A DNA stretch of 19,747 nt from positions 1,512 to 21,258 of the forward strand of contig DPHE01000060.1 of the NCBI GenBank assembly GCA_003521815.1, given 5' to 3'. A model generated the notes under the pieces. That model was given only the letters and a program-made list of their open reading frames with translations. It was not told the origin of the DNA and made no database searches. A program made the translations under genes and the position numbers. The first letter of the stretch is position 1. Each line of letters begins with the position of its first letter. Positions 7,548 to 15,129 of the stretch are shown one piece after another. Source of the DNA: Colwellia sp. (GTDB taxonomy: Bacteria > Pseudomonadota > Gammaproteobacteria > Enterobacterales > Alteromonadaceae).

Positions 7548-9374
7548 ATGACTGAACAAAAAAATACCGAACAAAAAACTACTGAACCAGCAGCTATTGC
7601 TGTCGGTTTTGATACCTTAGGCTTACCTGAAAATTTATTAACGGCTATTACCTCAATTGGTTTTACTTCTGCGACGGATATTCAAGCACAAACTATCCCG
7701 CCGTTATTAACAGGGAAAGATGTTTTAGGCGAAGCACAAACTGGCACAGGTAAAACTGCAGCTTTTGGTTTACCTGCTTTGGCAAAAATTGATACTTCAA
7801 TTAAAAAACCACAATTAATGGTGTTAGCACCTACTCGTGAATTAGCGATGCAGGTTGCAGAAGCGATCGAATCTTTTGGTAAAAATATGAGTGGTTTACG
7901 TGTTGCTACTTTATATGGTGGCCAATCTTATGGTCCACAATTTCAACAACTAGAGCGTGGTGCGCAAGTTGTTGTTGGTACACCGGGCAGATTAATGGAT
8001 CACTTACGCCGTAAGAGCTTAAAATTAGGCGATTTAAAAGTATGTGTTCTTGATGAAGCCGATGAAATGTTAAACATGGGCTTTTTAGAAGATATCCAGT
8101 GGATTTTGGATCATTTACCAAAAACGACACAAATGTGTTTGTTCTCGGCAACTATGCCGCCAGCTATTCGTAAAATTGCTAACCGTTTCTTAAAAGATCC
8201 TGAGCACATTAAAATTGCTGCAGTTAAAAAAGCCAAAGCTAATATTACTCAATATGCATGGAAAGTAACAGGCATCACTAAAATGACTGCCTTAGAGCGT
8301 ATTGCTGAAATTGTTGATTACGATGCCATGATTATTTTTGTGCGTACCCGTAATGATACTGTTGATGTCGCAGAAAAATTAGAGCGTGCAGGATACCCAG
8401 CATTAGCGCTTAATGGTGATATGAACCAAGCACAACGTGAACGTTGTATTGATCAAATGAAATCAGGTAAATCATCTATTTTAGTGGCGACTGATGTTGT
8501 TGCTCGTGGTTTAGATATTCCTCGAATTTCATTGGTTATCAACTATGATTTACCGGGTGATAATGAAGCATATGTTCATCGTATTGGTCGTACAGGTCGT
8601 GCTGGTCGTGAAGGTATGTCAATTGCGTTTGTTAGACCACGTGAAATGTACTCATTACGTCACTATGAGCGTTTAACTTCTGGCAAAGTGAATATGTATG
8701 AACTACCTAATATTCAAGAGCTTGGTAAAAAGCGTGTTGAACGTGCTCGTGATGAAATTGCAGCAATTGTAGAATCTAAAGATTTAGTTAGCATGCGTAC
8801 AATTATTGAAACAATGGCTGAAGAGTCTGAACTTTCAATGGTAGATCTAGCTGCAGCTTTATTATATCAAAAACAATTAAAGCAACCATTACAACCAAAA
8901 GAAGATCCTAAGCCGCGTCGTGAAACTCGTGAGCGTAACCCTCGTGATCGTAATGAGCGTAGTGATCGTGGTAGAGACTCTCGTCGTGATTCTCGTGCAG
9001 ATAGCAAGGGTGAAAGAAATGGACAACGTGCTTCACGTGATGAAAGACCGCGTAAAGCTAAAGTTAATCGTAATGATGTTGACTGGCAGACCTACCGTTT
9101 AGAGGTGGGTAAAGAACATGGCGCCCGTCCTGGTGATATTGTTGGTGCTATTGCTAATGAAATCTCGCTTGATAGTAGCTACATTGGTGCTATTAACTTG
9201 CATGACAAACATAGCTTTGTACAGTTACCTAAAGGTATTCCTGATGAATTGTTTAAACAATTAAAAGGTGTACGTGTTCGTCGTCAACCTCTTGCTATCA
9301 GTGCATCAGATGAGCAAGTAGCTAGACAGGAAGCACCTCGCCGTCGTAGTGAACGTCCACAACGTAATAACTAA
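7548..9374 (+). CDS. deaD: ATP-dependent DEAD-box RNA helicase (cold-shock, ribosome assembly, mRNA turnover)
   Basis: This 608-residue helicase (DeaD/CsdA) unwinds RNA in 50S ribosome assembly and mRNA decay, mainly at low temperature. Motifs appear in order: Q motif with TDIQAQTIP (43-51), motif I AQTGTGKT (63-70), PTRELA (95-100), TPGR (145-148), DEAD (169-172), SAT (200-202), ARGLDIP (319-325) and HRIGRTGRAGR (344-354). A helical region is followed by an Arg/Asp/Ser-rich low-complexity tract (about 456-505) and an RRM-like DbpA-type RNA-binding domain (about 510-582, containing ARPGDIVGAIANE). A second basic tail (595-608) closes the protein. The ribosome site is weak (GAAG, 13 nt away), and a short hairpin sits just upstream. 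A strong terminator follows within 25 bp. The gene appears monocistronic. Confidence 0.97.
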   Translation: MTEQKNTEQKTTEPAAIAVGFDTLGLPENLLTAITSIGFTSATDIQAQTIPPLLTGKDVLGEAQTGTGKTAAFGLPALAKIDTSIKKPQLMVLAPTRELAMQVAEAIESFGKNMSGLRVATLYGGQSYGPQFQQLERGAQVVVGTPGRLMDHLRRKSLKLGDLKVCVLDEADEMLNMGFLEDIQWILDHLPKTTQMCLFSATMPPAIRKIANRFLKDPEHIKIAAVKKAKANITQYAWKVTGITKMTALERIAEIVDYDAMIIFVRTRNDTVDVAEKLERAGYPALALNGDMNQAQRERCIDQMKSGKSSILVATDVVARGLDIPRISLVINYDLPGDNEAYVHRIGRTGRAGREGMSIAFVRPREMYSLRHYERLTSGKVNMYELPNIQELGKKRVERARDEIAAIVESKDLVSMRTIIETMAEESELSMVDLAAALLYQKQLKQPLQPKEDPKPRRETRERNPRDRNERSDRGRDSRRDSRADSKGERNGQRASRDERPRKAKVNRNDVDWQTYRLEVGKEHGARPGDIVGAIANEISLDSSYIGAINLHDKHSFVQLPKGIPDELFKQLKGVRVRRQPLAISASDEQVARQEAPRRRSERPQRNN

Positions 9375-9397
9375 TTTGTAATCATTGTTATATTTAT

Positions 9398-9422
9398 AAA
9401 GGCGCTTTTAAGCGCCTTTTTT
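9398..9422 (+). terminator. Rho-independent terminator of deaD
   Basis: AAAGGCGCTT (9398-9407), TT, then AAGCGCCTTT (9410-9419) forms a 10-bp perfect stem with a GC-rich core, running into a six-T tract (9417-9422). It lies 24 bp after the deaD stop. This is a textbook intrinsic terminator. Confidence 0.92.
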
Positions 9423-9582
9423 ATGTCTGAGTATTATGATGATATTTTTGAACGGGTGACTTAGTTTGAAGAAGCTAAAATTAGAATGTAAAAACTTTAA
9501 TACATCAAAATTTGCAAGAAACCAAGCTGAAGATATTTAGTTATGATCAATAGAACCAATGGTTTACTTGAATTTAAAACTT

Positions 9583-9619
9583 AAAAAGTCAGCATACTAT
9601 TTTAGCTTGCTGACTTTTA
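9583..9619 (-). terminator. Terminator downstream of can (possibly bidirectional)
   Basis: AAAAGTCAGCA (9584-9594) and TGCTGACTTTT (9608-9618) form an 11-bp perfect stem with a 13-nt loop. Read on the minus strand, the stem ends in a five-T run and lies about 30 bp past the can stop. Read on the plus strand it also ends in TTTTATTTT, so it may back up the deaD terminator. The 160 bp between the two hairpins show no gene. Confidence 0.8.
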
Positions 9620-9649
9620 TTTTGCTTTCCTGAATCTATTTTTAAAGTA

Positions 9650-10249
9650 TCATTTTCCGTTAGTAGACACGTTTAAATCTTTTAAAATACCATCGTGAAG
9701 GTTGTATACTAAGCCGTGTACCGTTAAGTCTTGACCACTTTCCCAAGCATTTAATAATGTGGTTGTTTTACATATATTGCTCACTTGTTCAATAACATTG
9801 AGTTCACATAATAAATTAACGCGTTCTTTCTCATCCGTTATCTTATCCATCTCTTCTTTATGGAAGCGATATACGTCTTCAATGTGGCGCAACCAGTTAT
9901 CAATAAGACCATGACTCTTGTTATCAAGCGCAGCGCCAACACCACCACAGCCATAATGTCCACAGACAATAATGTGTTGGATTTTTAAAACATCAACAGC
10001 ATATTGAATCACGGATAAACAATTCAAATCAGTATGGATAACTTGGTTGGCAATATTACGGTGAACGAATACTTCTCCAGGTTGCATGCCTAATAATGCA
10101 TTAGCGGGTACGCGTGAATCGGAGCAGCCTATCCACAAATATTTTGGTGATTGTTGCTCAGAAAGGCTTTGGAAAAACTGAGGGTTTTGTGCTTTTTTAT
10201 TGTCAGCCCATTCTTTATTACTATCAAATAAATGTTGTATTGTGCTCAT
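9650..10249 (-). CDS. can: Beta-class carbonic anhydrase
   Basis: This is a cytoplasmic zinc enzyme hydrating CO2 to bicarbonate, needed for carboxylation reactions at ambient CO2. From the ATG at 10249 it has 199 residues. The zinc and catalytic residues Cys42, Asp44 (with Arg46), His98 and Cys101 then carry the same numbers as in E. coli Can, in CSDSRV and GHYGCGG. The N-terminus also aligns without gaps to the E. coli protein as I recall it. A TTG three codons upstream (10258) is possible, and AGGGA lies slightly nearer to it, but alignment favours the ATG. The C-terminus is about 20 residues shorter than E. coli Can (220). The gene is divergent from ppiC, and a 24-bp palindrome sits just upstream of the start. 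Confidence 0.95.
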   Translation of the reverse strand: MSTIQHLFDSNKEWADNKKAQNPQFFQSLSEQQSPKYLWIGCSDSRVPANALLGMQPGEVFVHRNIANQVIHTDLNCLSVIQYAVDVLKIQHIIVCGHYGCGGVGAALDNKSHGLIDNWLRHIEDVYRFHKEEMDKITDEKERVNLLCELNVIEQVSNICKTTTLLNAWESGQDLTVHGLVYNLHDGILKDLNVSTNGK

Positions 10250-10265
10250 AGGTATCAATAATCCC

Positions 10266-10294
10266 TGTCATTAAAAGTATTTAATGACATTTTA
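10266..10294 (-). promoter_or_regulatory. 24-bp perfect palindrome over the can promoter/leader
   Basis: TGTCATTAAA (10266-10275), AGTA, TTTAATGACA (10280-10289) is a 10+4+10 perfect inverted repeat ending about 16 bp before the can ATG. On the minus strand a promoter can be drawn as TTTACT-N16-TAAAAT, with the -10 at 10289-10294, which would place the palindrome over the start of transcription. An overlapping alternative dyad, TGACAT-TTT-ATGTCA, lies at 10285-10299. It could be a repressor operator or an RNA hairpin masking the ribosome site. Confidence 0.45.
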
Positions 10295-10329
10295 TGTCAA
10301 CAATGATGAGAGTAAAAGAAAAACATGGT

Positions 10330-10358
10330 ATTACTAGTAGATTAAATCTTGGTATAAT
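10330..10358 (+). promoter_or_regulatory. Candidate ppiC promoter (extended -10)
   Basis: A perfect TATAAT at 10353-10358 is preceded by TGG, giving an extended -10. A weak -35 (TTACTA, 10331-10336) lies 16 bp upstream. The distance from the predicted start to the ppiC ATG is about 30 nt. Confidence 0.55.
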
Positions 10359-10394
10359 CGTTTATATCGTTGAAACAGCACTTAAGGATTAATA

Positions 10395-10673
10395 ATGGCT
10401 AACGCAGCAGCAATTCATATTTTAGTGAAAACAGAAAAACAAGCGTTTGAGTTAAAGGAACAGTTAGCTAAAGGTGCTGACTTTGCAAAACTAGCAAGAA
10501 AATTTTCAATCTGTCCATCAAAGAAAAAAGGAGGGGATTTAGGTGAGTTTCGTCGAGGACAAATGGTCAAAGCATTTGATGATGTAGTCTTTAAACAAGA
10601 ATTGTTGAAAATACATGGGCCAATACAAACAAAATTTGGTTATCATTTAATTAAAACCTTGTATCGTAACTAA
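10395..10673 (+). CDS. ppiC: Parvulin-type peptidyl-prolyl cis-trans isomerase
   Basis: This 92-residue single-domain rotamase is almost the length of E. coli PpiC (93) and nearly collinear with it as I recall that sequence. Conserved blocks are AIHILVKTEKQA (6-17), ADFAKLARKFSICPS (29-43), KGGDLGEFRRGQMVKAFDDVVF (45-66) and FGYHLIKTLYRN at the C-terminus. It has no signal peptide or membrane segment, so it acts in the cytoplasm and speeds isomerisation of prolyl bonds during folding. The ATG follows AAGGA with suitable spacing. It is transcribed alone, divergent from can and convergent with a small membrane-protein gene. Confidence 0.97.
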   Translation: MANAAAIHILVKTEKQAFELKEQLAKGADFAKLARKFSICPSKKKGGDLGEFRRGQMVKAFDDVVFKQELLKIHGPIQTKFGYHLIKTLYRN

Positions 10674-10775
10674 AAGTTAAGTGTCTTCTCTTCTGCTGTC
10701 ATCATCATTTATTGCCCAAGGGCTAAAGGTTGATTAATAAGTTCGCATATAAAATATTGAGACATGAAGGCGTTT

Positions 10776-10943
10776 TTATTTATCTTCTTGCTCTTTTTCA
10801 TCTAATGTCTTATTTCGCTTTTTTATACTTTCTAGTTGCTCAGTCGTTAAATCAAATTTTCTTGCTGATTTTTTTAATAACAAAACGCCTCCGAGAATGA
10901 TTGCAAGGGCTAAAGAAATTAATATTATAACGCTTAATGACAT
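10776..10943 (-). CDS. Small single-span membrane protein, DUF2897-like
   Basis: This 55-residue protein starts MSLSVIILISLALAIILGG (a membrane helix, about residues 4-23), followed by LLLKKSARKF and a charged tail ending EQEDK. A short Ile/Leu-rich helix followed by LLLKxxAxKFD resembles the DUF2897 family of gammaproteobacterial small proteins. I place it there from memory, with moderate confidence. The start is well supported: GGAGGA lies 3-4 nt before the ATG, one of the best ribosome sites in the window. It converges on ppiC and is divergent from lolC across a 483-bp gap. The function of the family is unknown to me. Confidence 0.72.
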   Translation of the reverse strand: MSLSVIILISLALAIILGGVLLLKKSARKFDLTTEQLESIKKRNKTLDEKEQEDK

Positions 10944-11426
10944 AAATCCTCCGTTAACTTTATTCAGTTGAAATAGCTCAATATATTTACTGTCACTGAT
11001 GTGAATTTTTGTCTGAGTATTTTTCGATTAGTTTGTTGTTCAGTTGTTAATTTCTGTTATGTTTACTCATAATGCATGAGTTAAGAGGAGCTTATTTAAT
11101 AACAAATTTATAGCAGAAATAGCGGTATTTAAGTATCTTTTATTTATTTTACTACTCAATATCAAATAAATTGATGATGTTATCACTTTTCTGACACAGT
11201 CCCAAAGGAGAGTTTAAAAGGTATATGTGCACGTTATTGATTTTGACAATGGTGCTACATGGATCTAGTTACCTAGGTTCAGTCTGAAACGATGAACCAA
11301 TACCTCTATACCTTTTAATTATCACTCAATGATCAATTCATTACTTCAATTGATATAAGTGGCTGTGTTATGCTGAATATCTGATATCAACACGAATTAT
11401 TTCGTCACTTTTAGTCACAATATTAA
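10944..11426. other. 483-bp gap between the small membrane gene and lolC
   Basis: This AT-rich divergent control region contains the 105-bp inverted-repeat element at 11214-11318. It also contains a candidate lolC promoter with TTCAAT (11345-11350), 18 bp, then TATGCT (11369-11374) preceded by TGT. I see no convincing gene in it. A 20-codon frame at 11225-11287 is discussed under rejected items. Confidence 0.5.
11214..11318. repeat. 105-bp element bounded by 12-bp perfect inverted repeats
   Basis: TTAAAAGGTATA at 11214-11225 is exactly matched in inverse by TATACCTTTTAA at 11307-11318. Inside lies a second inverted pair, GGTTCA (11276-11281) and TGAACC (11293-11298). No clear target-site duplication flanks it. 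It could be a small non-autonomous element, a long-range hairpin or a pair of binding sites upstream of lolC. Confidence 0.5.
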
Positions 11427-12686
11427 ATGTTTCAACCTGTTAGTCTATTCATTGGTTTACGTTATAGTCGCAGTAAAAGCCGTGCGGGTTTTATCTCTTT
11501 TATTACTTTTTTCTCTACCGTAGGTATTTTGCTTGGGGTTGCTTCATTGATCACGGTTGTTTCTGTGATGAATGGTTTTGAAGGAGAACTTAAAAAACGA
11601 ATTTTAGGTATAGTCCCTCATGTTATTGTTACTCAAGCACCTTACGCCAAAGCAAGCTCTTTCAAAGCATGGCCCGAACTTCGCAAGCAGTTACTGCAGC
11701 AACAACATATACAGAAGATTACCCCTTTTTTAAGTAGCGAAGCGCTTATTCAATCATCGGTAAATCTGCAAGGCGTATTATTACAAGGTATTATTCCTGA
11801 ATTTGAAAAAAATAATATTATTAACAGTCATATGCTATCAGGCTCTTTATCAAGTTTATCCGAGCAAGCGTACAGCATTGTTATTGGTCAATCTTTAGCA
11901 AATAAGTTAAAAGTGTCGATGCAAGATACGGTACGTTTAGTCTTGCCCAATAAAACTATTTTTACCCCTTTGGGCAGAGTTCCAGTCCAACGTAACTTTA
12001 TCATTAGTGGTATTTTTGATGTGGGTTCTCAGGTTGATGATGCTATGGTGTATGTGCACAGTAAATATGGTGCTAAATTATTACGTCGAAAAGGTGATGG
12101 CATAGATCAATTACGTCTTTATTTAGATGATGCTTTTAATGCCAAGCAAGTAGTGAAGGCGTTAACATTGGCGAATCAAGATGATTTTCCTATTAACTCC
12201 CTCAATTTTACTACATGGAATGAAAGTCAAGGAGCACTTTTTTCTGCTGTCAATATGGAGAAAAAAATGATGTGGCTAATGTTGAGCTTAATTGTCGCGG
12301 TTGCTGCTTTTAATATCGTTTCGGCACTTGTTATGGTTGTAGTAGAAAAACAAGGTGAAATAGGTATTTTACAAACATTAGGATTATCCAGAATGGGGAT
12401 TGTTAAAATATTCATTACCCAGGGTATGGTAAATGGATTGTGGGGCGTTACGCTAGGAAGTTTTTTTGGGGTACTAATCGCTTTAAATCTTAATGGGATA
12501 TTAGCGACGTTCGGACTAAATATTTTAGGAGGAGGTTATGCTGCACAATCATTACCTGTTCAGCTTGAAGTGACTAATGTAGTAGTTATTGTATTGTCAG
12601 CATTAGCAATGAGCTTTTTTGCTACATTATATCCAGCTTTTCAAGCATCAAAAACTCAACCAGCAGAGGTTCTTCGTAATGAGTAA
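11427..12686 (+). CDS. lolC: Lipoprotein-releasing ABC transporter, permease subunit LolC
   Basis: LolC is one of two inner-membrane permeases of LolCDE, which hands outer-membrane lipoproteins to the carrier LolA. The 419-residue protein opens with MFQPVSLFIGLRYSRSK, close to E. coli LolC. It has TM1 at about 22-46 followed by the conserved VVSVMNGFEGELKKRILG. A large periplasmic domain (about 48-275) is followed by three membrane segments (about 282-305, 325-353 and 384-404), and the C-terminus is QPAEVLRNE. This MacB/FtsX-like topology is normal. No ribosome site is evident before the ATG, so the start rests on homology. The gene overlaps lolD by 8 nt, indicating coupled translation. Confidence 0.95.
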   Translation: MFQPVSLFIGLRYSRSKSRAGFISFITFFSTVGILLGVASLITVVSVMNGFEGELKKRILGIVPHVIVTQAPYAKASSFKAWPELRKQLLQQQHIQKITPFLSSEALIQSSVNLQGVLLQGIIPEFEKNNIINSHMLSGSLSSLSEQAYSIVIGQSLANKLKVSMQDTVRLVLPNKTIFTPLGRVPVQRNFIISGIFDVGSQVDDAMVYVHSKYGAKLLRRKGDGIDQLRLYLDDAFNAKQVVKALTLANQDDFPINSLNFTTWNESQGALFSAVNMEKKMMWLMLSLIVAVAAFNIVSALVMVVVEKQGEIGILQTLGLSRMGIVKIFITQGMVNGLWGVTLGSFFGVLIALNLNGILATFGLNILGGGYAAQSLPVQLEVTNVVVIVLSALAMSFFATLYPAFQASKTQPAEVLRNE

Positions 12687-13422
12687 GGCTTTACACTGTC
12701 ATCAATTATCTAAGTCATATCAGCAAGTCGGTATAGAAACAAAAGTATTAGATGGTTTAGATTTGACAGTTGAAAAGGGTGAATTGCTTGCTATTGTAGG
12801 AAGCTCAGGTTGTGGTAAAAGCACATTTTTACATCTTGCAGGTGCTTTAGATTTACCTAGCTCAGGTGAAGTATTTATTAATGGTGTTAACATTTTAACC
12901 TTATCGGAGAAGCAAAGGGCTGTTTTTCGTAATCAACATATTGGTTTTATTTATCAATTTCATCATTTAATGATGGAATTTACCGCCCTTGAAAATGTGG
13001 CTATGCCTTTACTTATTCGTGGAGATAAACCTAAACAAGCCATCGCTCTGGCTACGGAAGTACTGGCTCAAGTAGGTTTAGCTCATCGTGGTCATCATCG
13101 ACCAAGTGAGTTATCAGGAGGAGAGCGACAACGCACTGCTATTGCAAGAGCATTGGTAACTAAACCTTCATTAATTTTAGCCGATGAACCGACCGGTAAT
13201 TTAGACAGTGATACCGCAGAACAAATTTATCAATTGCTCCGCAGCTTAAACCAAAGTGTGCAAACTAGTTTTGTCATTGTTACCCACGATATTACCTTAG
13301 CGTTGCGCATGGACAGACAACTAAAATTAGATCATGGTAAATTAATGCCCTTTGCTGAAAATGATCAGATTGCTTTAAATAAGTTAACATCTAACAACCC
13401 TGAGCCAGCAAAAAATGTCTAA
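12679..13422 (+). CDS. lolD: Lipoprotein-releasing ABC transporter, ATPase LolD
   Basis: LolD is the cytoplasmic ATPase powering LolCDE. From the ATG at 12679 it has 247 residues; an in-frame ATG 20 codons upstream lies inside lolC and lacks family similarity. Motifs are Walker A GSSGCGKST (41-49), Q-loop Gln93, signature LSGGERQ (145-151), Walker B LILADE (165-170) followed by PTGNLD, and H-loop His203 in VTHD. A MMEFTALENVAMPLL stretch typical of LolD follows the Q-loop. The C-terminus (about 228-247) is a short polar tail. It overlaps lolC and lolE by 8 nt each, so the three genes form one translational unit. Confidence 0.96.
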   Translation: MSKALHCHQLSKSYQQVGIETKVLDGLDLTVEKGELLAIVGSSGCGKSTFLHLAGALDLPSSGEVFINGVNILTLSEKQRAVFRNQHIGFIYQFHHLMMEFTALENVAMPLLIRGDKPKQAIALATEVLAQVGLAHRGHHRPSELSGGERQRTAIARALVTKPSLILADEPTGNLDSDTAEQIYQLLRSLNQSVQTSFVIVTHDITLALRMDRQLKLDHGKLMPFAENDQIALNKLTSNNPEPAKNV

Positions 13423-14767
13423 TATGACGAGTTCAACAAAGACAACTCAGAAAAAAAACACATCAGAGTCAATATTTACGCCACTTAGTATTTTTTTAGC
13501 ATTACGTTATGTTCGTAGCCGTCATGGGCAGGGATTTTCTACTTTTATATCAGCCTCTTCAACTATCGGTATCGCCTTAGGGACTATGATACTCATTGTG
13601 GCATTAAGTACTATGAACGGTTTTGAGAAAGAGTTAGCCAATAAGCTATTATCTATAGTGCCTCATGCTGAATTAATGTCTGTGAATAAACCCATTCCAA
13701 AGTGGCCTGAAAATATTAAGCGGATACAAAATAACCCCCAAGTTGTTGCTGCAGCACCGGTCATAATTTTAACGGGTATGATGCAACATAAAACGCAGCT
13801 AAAGGCCTTGGAAATAAGAGGTGTTGATGTAATATTAGAAACATTAGTATCCGATATAGAAAGTTATATTGTTGAGGGTAGTTGGCAAGCCTTAAGTAAC
13901 AAAAGTAACAAAAGTAAAAATAAAGTTAATAATAAAAGTATGGGTAATGGGATTGTTATCGGTGCAGGGGTAGCCAAAAAATTATTGGTTAAATTGGGTG
14001 ATAACGTTCAAATTCTATTACCCTCTAACAACAATACAGCGAAACAAAATGTATTTTCTGCACCGATAAAACGTTATGTGAAGATTGTTGGTATTTTTAA
14101 ATTTGGTGGTGTGATAGATGACACCCTCGCTTATATTTCATTTGCACAAGCTACTGATATTAAAAATTATAAGTCAGGTGAAACACAAGGTGTTCGTTTG
14201 AAATTTAATGATGTATTTGCGGCACCAAATATTATCAGAGATATTGCTCATAAGTTTGATCATTATGTATATATTAAGGATTGGACTCGTACTCAAGGGC
14301 ATTTATTTCATGATATACAACTGGTTCGTATGGTTATGTTTATTGTTTTAGTGTTGGTTATTGCGGTAGCAAGTTTTAATATTGTTTCTACATTAATTAT
14401 GGCAGTAAATAATAAAAGAGGTGATATCGCTATTCTTAAAACTATGGGCGCGAGTTCTAAATTAATAATGTTAACCTTTATCTATCAAGGATTAGTGAAT
14501 GGGCTGTTAGGCAGTATTACGGGCGGTGTTTTAGGTGTTGTTTTAGCGTTGAACCTTGCGGATATTGTTGTTTTTATAGAGCGTTTATTTACCTTGAAAC
14601 TCTTGTCGGCTGATGTGTATTTTATTGATCATATCCCCAGTCACTTACATATGCCTGATGTGTATATAACGGTAATAACCGCACTTGTTATGTCATTACT
14701 AGCCACTATTTATCCTGCTTGGCGTGCGACCAAAATAGAACCTGCACAAGTACTTGGACAATCGTAG
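13415..14767 (+). CDS. lolE: Lipoprotein-releasing ABC transporter, permease subunit LolE
   Basis: This is the second LolCDE permease, 450 residues against about 414 in E. coli. An added polar N-terminus (about 1-21, Ser/Thr/Lys-rich) precedes PLSIFLALRYVRSRHGQGFS. TM1 is at about 48-64, then ALSTMNGFEKELANKLL. The periplasmic domain carries a Ser/Asn/Lys insertion (about 161-175) encoded by near-perfect 9-bp repeats. After it come KDWTRTQGHLFHDIQ, three membrane segments and a C-terminal PAWRATKIEPAQVLGQS. VYIKDW and DVYFIDHIPS near their usual places identify it as LolE rather than a second LolC. The assignment is firm. The insertion probably loops out of the folded domain. Confidence 0.95.
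   Translation: MSNMTSSTKTTQKKNTSESIFTPLSIFLALRYVRSRHGQGFSTFISASSTIGIALGTMILIVALSTMNGFEKELANKLLSIVPHAELMSVNKPIPKWPENIKRIQNNPQVVAAAPVIILTGMMQHKTQLKALEIRGVDVILETLVSDIESYIVEGSWQALSNKSNKSKNKVNNKSMGNGIVIGAGVAKKLLVKLGDNVQILLPSNNNTAKQNVFSAPIKRYVKIVGIFKFGGVIDDTLAYISFAQATDIKNYKSGETQGVRLKFNDVFAAPNIIRDIAHKFDHYVYIKDWTRTQGHLFHDIQLVRMVMFIVLVLVIAVASFNIVSTLIMAVNNKRGDIAILKTMGASSKLIMLTFIYQGLVNGLLGSITGGVLGVVLALNLADIVVFIERLFTLKLLSADVYFIDHIPSHLHMPDVYITVITALVMSLLATIYPAWRATKIEPAQVLGQS
13895..13921 (+). repeat. Short 9-bp tandem repeats within lolE
   Basis: AGTAACAAA occurs twice in tandem (13895-13903, 13904-13912), followed by the degenerate copy AGTAAAAAT (13913-13921). In frame they read Ser-Asn-Lys repeats. The unit is a multiple of three, so slippage would change length without a frameshift. 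Confidence 0.75.
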
Positions 14768-15129
14768 TCGATTATCTATACCCAAGTCACTTCCTGCATC
14801 TTAGTTTTTGTGTACCGGTAAAATTCAGGCAAAAAAAAAGCCCAGAAAATATCGCGGGCCAACTTAAATATCAAGTTGATAGAAGGAAGTCTTTTTCAAA
14901 GAGAAAGCGCTAAGAAATATGTCAAAGGGAAAATATAATGTAACTATTCAGCTACCTCAGCAATAAAAATGTCAGGTAGCTGATCTTTGAATAATAAATT
15001 GAGTACTAGTTTAAAAGCTACTCTGCCGCGCAGCGGCTTCGTTCAACATAATAGGGGTTTTGTACCCATCCCCTCGGAATCGGCATTAATACTAGTTATT
15101 AGCACTAGTTATTACTCAGGGCATTAAGA
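14768..15129. other. Hairpin-rich 362-bp gap between lolE and the LuxR-type gene
   Basis: The two flanking genes converge here and no open frame looks coding. Inverted repeats cluster: CAACTT/AAGTTG (14860-14878), a 10-bp stem TCAGCTACCT/AGGTAGCTGA (14948-14983), GCCGC-GCA-GCGGC (15025-15037), and AGGGG/CCCCT (about 15053-15075). GCATTAA-GA-TTAATGC (15121-15136) overlaps the regulator's stop codon. An 11-bp direct repeat, ACTAGTTATTA, occurs at 15091-15101 and 15104-15114. The region may be a 3' untranslated segment, a small RNA or repeat debris. Confidence 0.45.
14831..14860 (-). terminator. Candidate minus-strand terminator beyond the LuxR-type gene
   Basis: Read on the minus strand, GCCC, 12 nt, GGGC (14840-14859) is followed at once by nine T residues (14831-14839). 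The stem is short (4 bp plus a possible G-U pair) but the T-run is strong. If it serves the regulator at 15130, the mRNA carries a 3' untranslated region of about 290 nt. Confidence 0.45.

Noticed and set aside
8920..9102. Plus-strand frame of 60 codons rich in Val within deaD.
   Set aside because: It is the +1 shadow of the Arg/Asp-rich tract of deaD; the repetitive codons create it.
10250..10258. TTG start giving carbonic anhydrase three extra residues.
   Set aside because: The ATG at 10249 gives ungapped alignment with E. coli Can numbering, including zinc ligands at 42, 44, 98 and 101.
11225..11287. Twenty-codon hydrophobic frame (MCTLLILTMVLHGSSYLGSV) inside the inverted-repeat element, with AAAGGAG upstream.
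   Set aside because: The spacing from AAAGGAG to the ATG is about 14 nt, too long, and there is no other support. Chance is likely in this AT-rich gap.
12619..12678. Upstream in-frame ATG that would extend LolD by 20 residues.
   Set aside because: The extension lies within lolC coding sequence and has no similarity to LolD; the 8-nt overlap start matches the lolD-lolE junction style.
13895..13921. CRISPR-like or phase-variable repeat tract.
   Set aside because: Units are adjacent with no spacers and are a multiple of three within a gene, so neither CRISPR nor an on/off phase switch fits.
14719..14913. Plus-strand frame of 64 codons after lolE.
   Set aside because: It starts inside lolE in another frame, has no ribosome site and no recognisable composition, and crosses the candidate minus-strand terminator.
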